From assembly GCA_027486075.1 (NCBI GenBank), contig JAIXPU010000095.1, positions 1-33,315 on the forward strand: 33,315 nucleotides of DNA, read 5' to 3'. This document shows, piece by piece, positions 1 to 8,900 of this stretch; within the stretch, counting starts at the first letter, position 1; every line of letters starts with the position of its first letter. This DNA is from Streptomycetaceae bacterium. GTDB lineage: Bacteria; Actinomycetota; Actinomycetes; Nanopelagicales; Nanopelagicaceae. A model generated the notes under the pieces. That model was not told the DNA's origin. It did no database searches and saw only the letters and a program-made list of their open reading frames with translations. The position numbers and the translations under genes were made by a program.

Positions 1-444
1 GCACCCGAAATCATAGTTCCGAAGGCGCCTAAGGCGCGAGTCGCCATCATCTCTTCTTCATGGCATATGGATATCTGTAACGACCTGATTGTGGGTGCGC
101 AGCGCGCTCTACTTGCTGCTGAAGTTCAAGAGGCAAAGGTGATCTTTGTTCCAGGATCCTTTGAGATTCCACTCGCTGCACAAAAAGCATTTGAGCAAGG
201 CTTTGATGCCGTTGTTGCAGTGGGCCTAGTTCTCAAAGGCGAAACTCCACACTTTGACTATGTCTGCCAAGGAGTAACGCAAGGAGTAATTGATGTGCAG
301 TTAAAGTTCTCAAAACCTATAGGTTACGGTGTTTTGATGTGCGAAAATCTGGACCAGGCAATTGCTCGTAGCGGTCGCCCAGGCAGTAAAGAAGATAAAG
401 GTTTTGACAGCGCAATCGCAGCCTTGTCGCTGCTTCAACTATAA
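1..444 (+). CDS. ribH: 6,7-dimethyl-8-ribityllumazine synthase (5'-truncated by window edge)
   Basis: Frame 1 is open from base 1 (APEIIVPKAPKARVAIISSSWHM...). Motifs VPGSFEIPLAAQKA, GLVLKGETPHFDYVC and QAIARSGRPGSKEDKGFD are typical of lumazine synthase. Confidence 0.95.
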   Translation, partial: APEIIVPKAPKARVAIISSSWHMDICNDLIVGAQRALLAAEVQEAKVIFVPGSFEIPLAAQKAFEQGFDAVVAVGLVLKGETPHFDYVCQGVTQGVIDVQLKFSKPIGYGVLMCENLDQAIARSGRPGSKEDKGFDSAIAALSLLQL

Positions 445-453
445 GGAGCCCGC

Positions 454-1029
454 ATGAATTCCGTCGCATGGTCAGCAGGTAAGTGGACTCGTGAGCCAGT
501 TTCAGTCACTGAAAAGAACGGCGCTCTTATTGCCGAAGCTGCTGAGGGTAGCGATTGGTGGCGCACCACTTCCTATGGATTTATTCATAATGATGGCCAT
601 GGCTTAGTGAAAGATTTTCCGCAAGATAGCTCGATGGAAGTTTCGTTTATCCTCGATTACAAAGAGCAGTTTGATCACTGCGGAATCTTTATCTCAAGCG
701 ATGATGAAAATTGGATCAAAGCCGCTATCGAATTCTGTGATGGATTTCCACAAGTGGGCGCTGTTGTGACTTCAAAGATGTCTGACTGGTCTACCGGTCG
801 AGTCTCTGAGTGGATGGGTAAAGAGGTAACTGTGCGCGTAAGTCGCACGGGCGATGCCGTCACAGTTCGTGCGGGACGCGAAGGCGATATGCGCTTAGTC
901 CGCGTTGCTCCTCTTGATCCTGCTCGGACTTGGAAGGCTGGGCCTCTGATCTGTGCACCATCACGAGCTGGCTTAGTTGGAACATTTACATCGTGGAGCG
1001 AAGGTCCAGCAGATTCAGATCTGCATTAA
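454..1029 (+). CDS. DUF1349 domain protein (concanavalin-like fold)
   Basis: 191 aa ORF with WWRTTSYGFIHNDGHG, EQFDHCGIFISSDDENWIKAAIEF and WSTGRVSEW, typical of the DUF1349/YdfR-like family. RBS aaggag upstream of ATG. Confidence 0.85.
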   Translation: MNSVAWSAGKWTREPVSVTEKNGALIAEAAEGSDWWRTTSYGFIHNDGHGLVKDFPQDSSMEVSFILDYKEQFDHCGIFISSDDENWIKAAIEFCDGFPQVGAVVTSKMSDWSTGRVSEWMGKEVTVRVSRTGDAVTVRAGREGDMRLVRVAPLDPARTWKAGPLICAPSRAGLVGTFTSWSEGPADSDLH

Positions 1030-1042
1030 AGATTTTGTTCCG

Positions 1043-1816
1043 CTAAGCAACAAGTAATGAGCGCTTAGATAAACCCATCCAGAAACCTTCTATGAGGGTC
1101 TCTGGCGCAGCCTCTGGCGATGTCGCAGCACCGAGTGTGACAAAGAGGGGCGTGAAATGCTCAACGGTGGGATGGGCATATCTGACTGCAGGAGCTAAAT
1201 CTTTGTAGGCAGCGAGTGATTCCACATCGCCTCGAGATAAAGCTTCTTTTGCCCAGAGATCAAACTCGGCAGACCATAACGGCGCCGTTGCATCGATGGA
1301 CCAATCTTTCAAAAAAGGCAGACCATGTGTCATAAAGCCAGAGCCGATGATGAGGACTCCTTCTTCGCGTAGCGGACGTAAACGTTTTCCTAGTTCAATC
1401 AGCGTTCCCGGATCAGAAGTTGGCATCGACATTTGAATTACTGGGACATCTGCATCGGGATACATAATCTTTAGTGGCACCCACGCGCCATGGTCCAAGC
1501 CGCGCGTTGATTGATGAACGCTCTGATGGTCTGGCATCATCGCAGCGATGCGCTCTGCCAGCGCGGTTGCATCAGGAGTTTGGTAGGTCATCTGATAAAA
1601 CTTTGGAGCAAAACCACTAAAGTCATAAACAAGTGGAGTTCCAGCAACGGGGGATGAGAGTGAAATCGGAGCTGCTTCCCAGTGGGCTGAGACAATAAGA
1701 ATCGCTTTAGGTTTTTCAAACTTCTGGGTGATACCGGCAATCTCCGAAGACCAGAGTGGATCGTCAAGGAGCATAGGTGCGCCATGGCCGATATAGAGAG
1801 CTGGTAGTGCGGTCAT
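1043..1816 (-). CDS. LigB/DODA-type extradiol dioxygenase family protein
   Basis: 257 aa; MTALPALYIGHGAPMLLDD, AHWEAAPISLS, TRGLDHGAWVPLKIMYPDADVPVIQMSM, GSGFMTHGL. These are hallmarks of the 4,5-DOPA dioxygenase/YgiD family. Confidence 0.93.
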   Translation of the reverse strand: MTALPALYIGHGAPMLLDDPLWSSEIAGITQKFEKPKAILIVSAHWEAAPISLSSPVAGTPLVYDFSGFAPKFYQMTYQTPDATALAERIAAMMPDHQSVHQSTRGLDHGAWVPLKIMYPDADVPVIQMSMPTSDPGTLIELGKRLRPLREEGVLIIGSGFMTHGLPFLKDWSIDATAPLWSAEFDLWAKEALSRGDVESLAAYKDLAPAVRYAHPTVEHFTPLFVTLGAATSPEAAPETLIEGFWMGLSKRSLLVA

Positions 1817-1835
1817 GCAATGAGGCTATCCTAAA

Positions 1836-1855
1836 GTAGTTGAAATTTCAACTAC
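1836..1855. promoter_or_regulatory. Perfect 20-bp palindrome GTAGTTGAAATTTCAACTAC, candidate repressor operator
   Basis: Direct reading: 10-bp perfect inverted repeat with no spacer, 20 bp upstream of the start codon of the minus-strand dioxygenase gene. Confidence 0.65.
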
Positions 1856-1862
1856 ATTGGAT

Positions 1863-2840
1863 TTACGCTCTGAAGGGAGGCTGGGGCACTAAGAGTTCAT
1901 CGAGCGGCAGGTTAGGTGGCAGAGAATCGTTGAGCATCGCCAGATCATCTGCACTTAACTTAACGCTTAGACCGGTGACGTTATCGAGAATTGATTCTTT
2001 TCTTGTAGCTCCAGGAATCGGAATGGATTGCGCGGATGTAGCTAGATGCCACGCGATGGTGATGGCATAGCGCGATACGCCGTGCTTTTTAGCTTGTTCT
2101 TCAAATGCGGCAAAGTGCGCATTGGTTAGATTATCTGAGTTATCAATTCCACCGAGCGGTGACCAAGGCAAGAAGGCGATGCCATATTCGGCGCAGATAT
2201 CGCGCACCTCTGCATTATTACGCGAACGAGGCGACCATTCATTCTGTACCGAGACCAGACCGCCTTGGGCAGGTGTGCCACCTATCTTTATGGCACGGCG
2301 CAGCTGTTCGGCGTTGTAATTGCTAACACCGATATTTTCAACAATTCCATGGGCCTTCAGTTTCATGACATTTTCAAATTGCTCTTCAAAGGGCATAAAG
2401 TGATTCAGACGATGGTGCTGCCACAACTTAATCGTGGAAAATTGCATGCGAGCAGCTGATGCTTCAACTGCGCGATAGAGATAAGTCTCTGAAGCATCTC
2501 GCCCCCTAACTCCAAACCAATCGCCCTCTAGCGGAGTGCGAGTAGAGCCACCTTTTGTTGCAATGACTACTTCGCTCTTCTGTTCGGCGGTTCCGTTCCA
2601 GGTACGAAGCGCTTCCGATACCAAAACTTCGTTATGGCCAATTGTGTTCCAAGTCGGAGCATAAATATCGGCTGTATCGATTAGTCGTACACCTGCATCA
2701 AGGGCTGCCTGCACAACACCAATCGCCTTATCTCGCTCATTTAAGATCCAAGCTTTGCTCGGTGGCATTCCTGATAGGGGCATACAGCCCAAACCAATCG
2801 CGGGAACTGTAAATGGACCTAAAGTGCGAGTTGTTAACAT
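1863..2840 (-). CDS. Aldo/keto reductase
   Basis: 325 aa; RTLGPFTVPAIGLGCMPLSG, DAGVRLIDTADIY, LWQHHRLNHFMPFEEQFENVMKLKAHGIVENIGVSNYNAEQL, IPIPGATRKESILDN. Confidence 0.93.
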   Translation of the reverse strand: MLTTRTLGPFTVPAIGLGCMPLSGMPPSKAWILNERDKAIGVVQAALDAGVRLIDTADIYAPTWNTIGHNEVLVSEALRTWNGTAEQKSEVVIATKGGSTRTPLEGDWFGVRGRDASETYLYRAVEASAARMQFSTIKLWQHHRLNHFMPFEEQFENVMKLKAHGIVENIGVSNYNAEQLRRAIKIGGTPAQGGLVSVQNEWSPRSRNNAEVRDICAEYGIAFLPWSPLGGIDNSDNLTNAHFAAFEEQAKKHGVSRYAITIAWHLATSAQSIPIPGATRKESILDNVTGLSVKLSADDLAMLNDSLPPNLPLDELLVPQPPFRA

Positions 2841-2869
2841 GTCCGCAGTATTGCAATGAAGGGGTTAAA

Positions 2870-4876
2870 GTGCCACATGTGAGCGAGCTATCTGCACAAG
2901 TGCGTCAGGCGCTCGATGCAGCAGTCGCCGCTATTGGCGGACAACCGCGTGAAGGCCAGATTGAGATGGCTGAAGCAGTTGCCAACGCCCTCACTGATGG
3001 CCATCACCTGATGGTCCAAGCTGGCACAGGCACCGGAAAATCCTTGGCCTATCTTGTTCCAGCCCTTGTTCATGGCCGCAAAGTATTGGTTGCAACAGCA
3101 ACGCTTGCGCTGCAACGTCAGTTAGTTGAAAGAGATTTACCCGCAGTAGTTCCTGCTTTAGAGAAGGTGCTCGGCAGGCCGATTACCTATGGAATCTACA
3201 AAGGCGTGGGCAATTACGTCTGCCTGCAGAAGATGAACGCCGATGAGCCAGATCCTGATGGCGAGCTATTACTTGAAGCCTCTTATCTAGAAAAAGATGC
3301 CAAGCGTTTAATCGCCTGGGCAAAGACTCCTGGAGTATCAGGAGATCGCGACGATGCACCTGAAGTCGATCGCAGAGTCTGGGCTGCTAATTCACTTTCA
3401 GGGCGCGAATGTGTGGGCGCTGACTCATGTGCGTGGGGCGCGCAATGTTTTGCCGCTAATGCAAAAGCGCGGGCGCAAGAAGCAGATGTTGTCGTTACCA
3501 ACCACACCTTGCTTGCGATTGAAATTGTCGATTCGCACCCCATCTTGCCGGAACGCGATGCTGTGATTTTGGATGAAGCCCACGAATTCATGGATCGCAC
3601 AACCCAAGCGGTCACTGAAGAGTTAACGGCTGGGCGCGTGCAGCGAGCTGCTGCGATGGCGCGTAAATATCTGCCTGGAAAGGTATCGGATGCGCTGACA
3701 AATGCCGCCGATAGCTTTGATGATGCGATGTCTGATTACGGCGAGCAGATCAAAGGAGATTTTACGGCGCAAGGTCGCCTAGAAGAGATTCCGTCCGCCT
3801 TGGAATCACCTATCCGTAAGTTAAAGGAAGCTGCCAATGCAGTGGTGCAATTAATCAGCGCCGATGACGAAATCATCGATCCAGATGAAAATGCGGAGCG
3901 AGCACGCGTGAAGGGTGCAGTAAATGAGATTGCAACAACTGCCGGCAAGTTATTGAAGATGGGGGATGAGCATGTGCTCTGGTATGAACCAACCTTCTCG
4001 ACTCTGCATCTCGCACCCCTTTCGGTATCGCATGTCTTGCGTGCCAACTTGTTAACGAAGACACCGGTCATTGCCACTTCTGCAACGCTTACTGTGGGAA
4101 ATAACTTTGATGCCATGGCGCGCAGTATTGGTTTTGTTGTTGGATCTGAAGCAGATGAAGAGCTAGCAAGCGGCGATATCGACCCGGCTAATGTGCAGAT
4201 GTTAGATGTGGGATCTCCCTTTGATTTTGCTAACCAAGGCGTTCTCTATATGCCAAAGCATCTTCCTGAACCAGGACGCGATGGCCCAAGTCAAGAAGTC
4301 CTTGATGAACTCGGTGAGTTAATTGATGCAGCAGGTGGACGCACCTTGGCGCTCTTTAGTTCGTGGCGTGGAGTAGAGGCAGCTGATGCACATCTTCGTA
4401 AAGTTCTTGTTGACCTTCCCATCACTATCATCACCCAGAAACGTGGAGATGCCGTTGGTCCACTCGTTGAACGTTTTGCTAAAGATGAAACCTCTATTCT
4501 GCTTGGCACCATGTCTTTATGGCAGGGCGTTGATGTACCCGGAAATTCCTGCATCTTGGTCGCTATCGATCGCATTCCTTTTCCGCGTCCTGATGAACCC
4601 GTGATGTCAGCGCGTTCATCGCTAGCGGATGCATCAGGTGGCAGCGGTTTTATGCAGGTCTCTGTTCCGCGCGCAGCGCTTTTATTGGCGCAGGGGACTG
4701 GTCGATTAATTAGAAGCATCGATGACCGCGGCGTTGTCGCCATTTTAGATTCCCGCATCGTCACCAAAAGATACGGAAGTGTCCTACTTAACTCGATGCC
4801 ACCCTTGTGGCGCACCAGCGATGGGGCGATCGTTCGAGATTCACTGCGCCGACTTTCGCAGTCGGTGGCAGAATAA
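2870..4876 (+). CDS. dinG: ATP-dependent DNA helicase, DinG/XPD-like (superfamily 2)
   Basis: Walker A MVQAGTGTGKSLAYLVPAL, DEAH box ILDEAHEF, FeS-type Cys residues (VCLQ, GRECVGADSCAWGAQCFA), VIATSATL, LLAQGTGRLIRS. Likely GTG start at 2870 after GAAGGGG; the ORF track extends upstream to 2813. Confidence 0.9.
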   Translation: MPHVSELSAQVRQALDAAVAAIGGQPREGQIEMAEAVANALTDGHHLMVQAGTGTGKSLAYLVPALVHGRKVLVATATLALQRQLVERDLPAVVPALEKVLGRPITYGIYKGVGNYVCLQKMNADEPDPDGELLLEASYLEKDAKRLIAWAKTPGVSGDRDDAPEVDRRVWAANSLSGRECVGADSCAWGAQCFAANAKARAQEADVVVTNHTLLAIEIVDSHPILPERDAVILDEAHEFMDRTTQAVTEELTAGRVQRAAAMARKYLPGKVSDALTNAADSFDDAMSDYGEQIKGDFTAQGRLEEIPSALESPIRKLKEAANAVVQLISADDEIIDPDENAERARVKGAVNEIATTAGKLLKMGDEHVLWYEPTFSTLHLAPLSVSHVLRANLLTKTPVIATSATLTVGNNFDAMARSIGFVVGSEADEELASGDIDPANVQMLDVGSPFDFANQGVLYMPKHLPEPGRDGPSQEVLDELGELIDAAGGRTLALFSSWRGVEAADAHLRKVLVDLPITIITQKRGDAVGPLVERFAKDETSILLGTMSLWQGVDVPGNSCILVAIDRIPFPRPDEPVMSARSSLADASGGSGFMQVSVPRAALLLAQGTGRLIRSIDDRGVVAILDSRIVTKRYGSVLLNSMPPLWRTSDGAIVRDSLRRLSQSVAE

Positions 4877-4880
4877 GTAC

Positions 4881-5462
4881 GTGCCAAGAATTCATACAGC
4901 AACACTTGCTGAACATCGCGACTGGAGACGGAGCCAGCTCATCGAAGCTGCTGCTGCCATCGCGCTCGAATCTGGCAGCCAGGCGATTACTGTGGCAGCC
5001 GTTGCCGAACGCGCAGGGCTTTCACGCACATCTATCTATGAATACTTTGGCAGCAGCGCAGAGCTAGTTGCAGATCTGCTCGTTGATGAAATGCAGACCT
5101 TTACGCGGTTACTTACTGAAGCTGTAGTCAGCGCTACAGGTCCAGAAGATGCCATCGAAAAATGGATAGCCGCATCTCTTTCTTATATTGCAGATGGCAA
5201 CCACTTATTGGCGAAGTCACTGAACGCGACTGAATTGCCGCGTGAGAAGTCACAGCACATTGGAGCAGCCCACCGCGCGATGTTGGCGCCCCTTGTGAAA
5301 AGCCTGCAAGAACTTGGCGTTACCGATTGCACTCAGGCGTTGGCGTTTTTACAAGCCGCAACTGATGTGGCAACGAAGAGAATTGAAAGTGGTGGCGATG
5401 CAGCGCTTGAGATCAAGCAGACCACAGCATTCTGCATCGCCGGTATCAAAGCCCTTATTTAG
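4881..5462 (+). CDS. TetR/AcrR family transcriptional regulator
   Basis: VPRIHTATLAEHRDWRRSQLIEAAAAIALESGSQAITVAAVAERAGLSRTSIYEYFGSSAELVADLL is a TetR N-terminal HTH. GTG start just after the dinG stop. Confidence 0.9.
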   Translation: MPRIHTATLAEHRDWRRSQLIEAAAAIALESGSQAITVAAVAERAGLSRTSIYEYFGSSAELVADLLVDEMQTFTRLLTEAVVSATGPEDAIEKWIAASLSYIADGNHLLAKSLNATELPREKSQHIGAAHRAMLAPLVKSLQELGVTDCTQALAFLQAATDVATKRIESGGDAALEIKQTTAFCIAGIKALI

Positions 5463-6438
5463 TCACTCTTACTGCGAACTGCTGATTGAGAGCAGCCCAT
5501 AGCCCATCCTTAGCAGCAGCTGATGCTGTAATTCTGCAGGTGCCAGATTTCTTGGCAGATAACATATTCACTTCCACAACACAGTTCTTGCTTGCAGATG
5601 TGTACTTGATTGACTCTCCAAAGTTAGTTTCTGCAGGCATGGCCTTAATCTTGCCAACCTTGATTACCTTGGTCATGCGTTCCACTGCCTGCACACCTGG
5701 TGTGAGGATGAATGGATAGTTAGCAACTGATGCTGCATAGGTTGCATTTCCGGCGGTCGAATGTCCGAGTGCGCATTGGCCTGTGCCCTTAAGCGCTGTG
5801 AATACGCCATTGGCATAGCTGCAATCTGCTGTCAGCGATGTAAGCGTTACAGGTAGCCCTGACTTAGCAGTTGCTGTGACCTTGGCAGGTGCGCGATATG
5901 CCAAGTTCAGTGGAACGTTACGTGTGAGTGTCTTGCCATTAAAGGTCACTGTTATTTCATCGGCAGGCAGAACAACGGCAGCAGCTCCTGCTCTAAAAGA
6001 GATCGGCATAAAGGTATCTTCAGATGTATCCATAGGAGCGGTGTGATCAAAGCGGAAGAAGAGCCCGCATGTGGTCTTAGTGCAATCAACTGTTGTGCCT
6101 TTACCGATGATGGTTGAGGCAACTTTGATTGCAATCTGTCCGGTTGGACTTGTAGTTCCTGGACCGCCAGCTGGTGTCACCCAGAGTTGAATGGTGTCGC
6201 TACACGTTGCAGGACGCGCACTTCCTACTGGCTCGGTGCACTGCTGGATATACATACCTGCCTTGGTAGGAAAGGCAGTAAAGCCACCATTGATTGTGGC
6301 TCCTGCGGGATCAAGATTGGTCAGCGGTCCACTCTGAAACTTGAAGGTGGCAGCGTTTGCGCTCTGCGCAAATGGAACCAACGATGCAACTGCAATCAGA
6401 ACGGCGGTGACTGAACTCTTAACTAGCTGTGACTTCAT
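5455..6438 (-). CDS. Secreted protein with neocarzinostatin/Ig-like Cys-paired domain, paralogous to the adjacent gene
   Basis: Signal peptide MKSQLVKSSVTAVLIAVASLVPFAQSANA. Shared signature YIQQC...C and CTKTTCGLFFRFDHTAPMDTSEDTFMPISF. Confidence 0.7.
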   Translation of the reverse strand: MKSQLVKSSVTAVLIAVASLVPFAQSANAATFKFQSGPLTNLDPAGATINGGFTAFPTKAGMYIQQCTEPVGSARPATCSDTIQLWVTPAGGPGTTSPTGQIAIKVASTIIGKGTTVDCTKTTCGLFFRFDHTAPMDTSEDTFMPISFRAGAAAVVLPADEITVTFNGKTLTRNVPLNLAYRAPAKVTATAKSGLPVTLTSLTADCSYANGVFTALKGTGQCALGHSTAGNATYAASVANYPFILTPGVQAVERMTKVIKVGKIKAMPAETNFGESIKYTSASKNCVVEVNMLSAKKSGTCRITASAAAKDGLWAALNQQFAVRVTK

Positions 6439-6450
6439 TATCTTCCTTTT

Positions 6451-6978
6451 CTATTTCTTCTTGTTGGTAAATTTGATTGGGATAAAGATGTCGTGAGTGC
6501 GATCGCCTTCACGGAGATGATCTGCTCGTACGGTGATGCCACATCTGACCTTGCGACAGTCAATGGCGCCTATTTTTTCGCTCACAACAACTCGCTGAGA
6601 AAAGCGACCACCAGGCTGAAATGGAATCGCTAATTCAGAGCCGTAAGGAGGAGGGTTTGAAGAGATCCACTGTGAAGCTTGGCCAATTCCTTGCAAGTTC
6701 TTTCCGCCACCACACGGCGTAGGTGCGGCTCCCTTTTTAGGAATCTTGCAATAGGCCAGATAAATTCCAACAGTTTCATCAAAACCTTTACCCGTTACTG
6801 TGATGGTCTTCTTTCCAGAGACTTCACTCTGTGACACGGTCAAGCTCTGACCTGTTGGCCCCTGTTGCGTAGTTACTGCATGCGCTGGCGCCATGGTCAG
6901 CGTCAGCAAGGTCGCAAGCAGGATTCTCAACACGTGAAAAAGATAGCGGCGTATGCCTCTTTGCTTATCCGACAACAT
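6451..6978 (-). CDS. Secreted protein with neocarzinostatin-like domain (actinobacterial heme-locus-associated type)
   Basis: Hydrophobic leader LLATLLTLTMAPAHA; VTGKGFDETVGIYLAYCKIPKKGAAPTPCGGG ... DCRKVRCGITVRADHLREGDRTHDIFIPIKF. Confidence 0.72.
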   Translation of the reverse strand: MLSDKQRGIRRYLFHVLRILLATLLTLTMAPAHAVTTQQGPTGQSLTVSQSEVSGKKTITVTGKGFDETVGIYLAYCKIPKKGAAPTPCGGGKNLQGIGQASQWISSNPPPYGSELAIPFQPGGRFSQRVVVSEKIGAIDCRKVRCGITVRADHLREGDRTHDIFIPIKFTNKKK

Positions 6979-7017
6979 CAGTACACGTGTTCAGTAAAGT
7001 CCTGCCAGAATCCATCT

Positions 7018-7932
7018 ATGCATTTTTCTGTGAAGGCTACTGCTGTGATTGCGGCCTCACTCTTTGCCTTAACTGGGTGCGGTGTGAGCGCTGAATCTGT
7101 GGTCACCATCACCAGTGCGCAATCGATTGCGCTGGATGCAACTGAAAATCCTGCACCGCAACGAGTTGTGGCGTTAGCAAATGGATCTGCCGAGATAATT
7201 GCCTCTCTTGGCTATCTCAGCGTTTTGGTGGGAAGAGATATTGCTAGCACTTCACCAGAACTTGAGGGCGTGCCGATTGCTACTGCCGGACATCAAGTTG
7301 TTCCTGAAAAGATCTTTGAACTCAACCCTGATGTGGTCTTGATTGATAACACCACTGGGCCAGCAACTGCGCTCGATATTGTTAAAGAAGCTGGAATTAA
7401 AGTTGTCATGATTAATGAGGCTTGGCAGCTTTCGGATATCGAGAAGAAGATTACGGTAATTGGCGAAGTCATCGGCGCGCAAGATGCAGCAATTCAGCTC
7501 GTAGGTAAATTGAATGCGGCGCTACAAGCAAGCGGCAAAGAACGCCTTGGTGTTCGAGTTGCCTTCCTCTACCTGCGTGGTGGCAGCGCTATCTATCTTC
7601 TTGGCGGGCAGGGGTCTGGCACAGATAGTTTGCTAGATCACCTTGGCGCTATTGATGTGGGCGCACAGAAGTTCACACAAGCTTTCTCTCCAATTACCAG
7701 CGAATCGCTCATCGCAACTGATCCAGAGATTATCTTGGTAATGAGTAAAGGGTTGGAATCTGTCGGCGGGTTAGAGGGTGTGGTTTCACTTCCTGGAATT
7801 GCACAGACTAAGGCTGGCAAGAATCGTGCTGTCATAGCTGTCGATGATTCACTCTTACTCTCATTTGGCCCTCGCACACCGGATTTACTGCGCCAGCTAT
7901 CGGACGCCATTGGTCAGGTCTCTGGCAGATGA
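7018..7932 (+). CDS. hmuT: Heme/corrinoid ABC transporter substrate-binding lipoprotein (HmuT-like)
   Basis: Lipobox LTGC; RVVALANGSAEIIASLGYLSVLVGRDI, VAFLYLRGGSAIYLLGGQGSGTDSLLDHLGAIDVG, ILVMSKGLESVGGLEGVVSLPGIAQT, LLSFGPRTP. These resemble actinobacterial hemin-binding HmuT proteins. ATG at 7018 chosen. Confidence 0.75.
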   Translation: MHFSVKATAVIAASLFALTGCGVSAESVVTITSAQSIALDATENPAPQRVVALANGSAEIIASLGYLSVLVGRDIASTSPELEGVPIATAGHQVVPEKIFELNPDVVLIDNTTGPATALDIVKEAGIKVVMINEAWQLSDIEKKITVIGEVIGAQDAAIQLVGKLNAALQASGKERLGVRVAFLYLRGGSAIYLLGGQGSGTDSLLDHLGAIDVGAQKFTQAFSPITSESLIATDPEIILVMSKGLESVGGLEGVVSLPGIAQTKAGKNRAVIAVDDSLLLSFGPRTPDLLRQLSDAIGQVSGR

Positions 7933-8900
7933 GAAAGAGTTTTATTGCGTTAGCGCTGCTGTTATTCGCATCTGTTATTGGCTTGGCCCTTGGCACAAGT
8001 GATGTGGCAGAGGTATGGCAGATCATCTTTAATCCATTTACGGATACAGGTTCTCTTTCACATCAGATTGTCTGGGAACTTCGTGGCACACGAATTGCCG
8101 CTGCAATATTGGTGGGAGCATCTCTTGGAATCGCTGGAACGCTAGCTCAAGGATCGACAAATAATCCGCTGGCAGAGCCCACCATTTTGGGAACTTCTGC
8201 AGGGGCGGCGCTCGGTGTCTTGCTCGGAGTCTTAAGTAATCTGGTTGAGATTGGCTCAGTCGGTGCAGTTCTCTTTGCTGCCTGCGGCGCACTTCTTGTG
8301 ACAACGCTCGTCTTCTCTTTGGCACATTCCGCGTTATCGCTCATCACTGTTGGTATCGGTGTTTCCGCAATAGTTTCAGCACTTGTTGGCTTGACCTTGA
8401 CCGCAGTCAATCGACCAGATGCGCGCTCAATCTCTTTCTGGACCTTTGGCTCTTTTGCACTTGTGACGCCGTCGGATCTACTCATCCTTGCGCCATTACT
8501 TCTGTTGGGCTCACTTGCTGCATGGAAACTTGCGCCACACCTTGATCTTCTCTCACTTGGCGATGCAGCAGTTCGCCATATTGGCCAGCGCCCGCAGAGA
8601 ATTAGATATCAGTCATTTATCGTGCTCTCAATTTTGGTAGCAGCTTCAGTGAGTTTGGTCGGCAGCATCTCCTTCTTGGCGCTAGCGGCGCCTCATATTG
8701 CGCGCTATCTCTTTGGTCCAAGAAATAGATCTGTTGTCCTGAACTCAGCAATCGTCGGCGCACTCATTCTGCTGGTTGCAGATATTGCTTCTCGTAGCGT
8801 GGTACCACCGTATGAACTACCCATTGGCTTACTTACATCCCTGATTGGTGCGCCAATTCTGATTGCCACACTTAAGCGCGGTAAGGATGTGTGGCGATGA
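7929..8900 (+). CDS. hmuU: FecCD/BtuC-family ABC transporter permease (HmuU-like)
   Basis: 323 aa polytopic; LRGTRIAAAILVGASLGIAGTLAQGSTNNPLAEPTILGTSAGAALG and GSISFLALAAPHIARYLFGPRNR. ATGA overlap with the upstream gene. Confidence 0.82.
   Translation: MRKSFIALALLLFASVIGLALGTSDVAEVWQIIFNPFTDTGSLSHQIVWELRGTRIAAAILVGASLGIAGTLAQGSTNNPLAEPTILGTSAGAALGVLLGVLSNLVEIGSVGAVLFAACGALLVTTLVFSLAHSALSLITVGIGVSAIVSALVGLTLTAVNRPDARSISFWTFGSFALVTPSDLLILAPLLLLGSLAAWKLAPHLDLLSLGDAAVRHIGQRPQRIRYQSFIVLSILVAASVSLVGSISFLALAAPHIARYLFGPRNRSVVLNSAIVGALILLVADIASRSVVPPYELPIGLLTSLIGAPILIATLKRGKDVWR

Noticed and set aside
4291-4905. 204 aa minus-strand ORF opposite dinG
   Set aside because: Antisense shadow of a strongly conserved helicase gene; the translation (Ser/Arg-rich) shows no recognisable domain.
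6983-6990. ACACGTGT palindrome between the divergent secreted-protein and hmuT-like genes
   Set aside because: Only 8 bp with no extension of symmetry; could be chance, though its location would suit an operator.
6933-7020. Possible cobalamin riboswitch ahead of the ABC transporter
   Set aside because: Only about 40 bp separate the divergent start codons, too short for the aptamer, and no B12-box-like sequence was seen.
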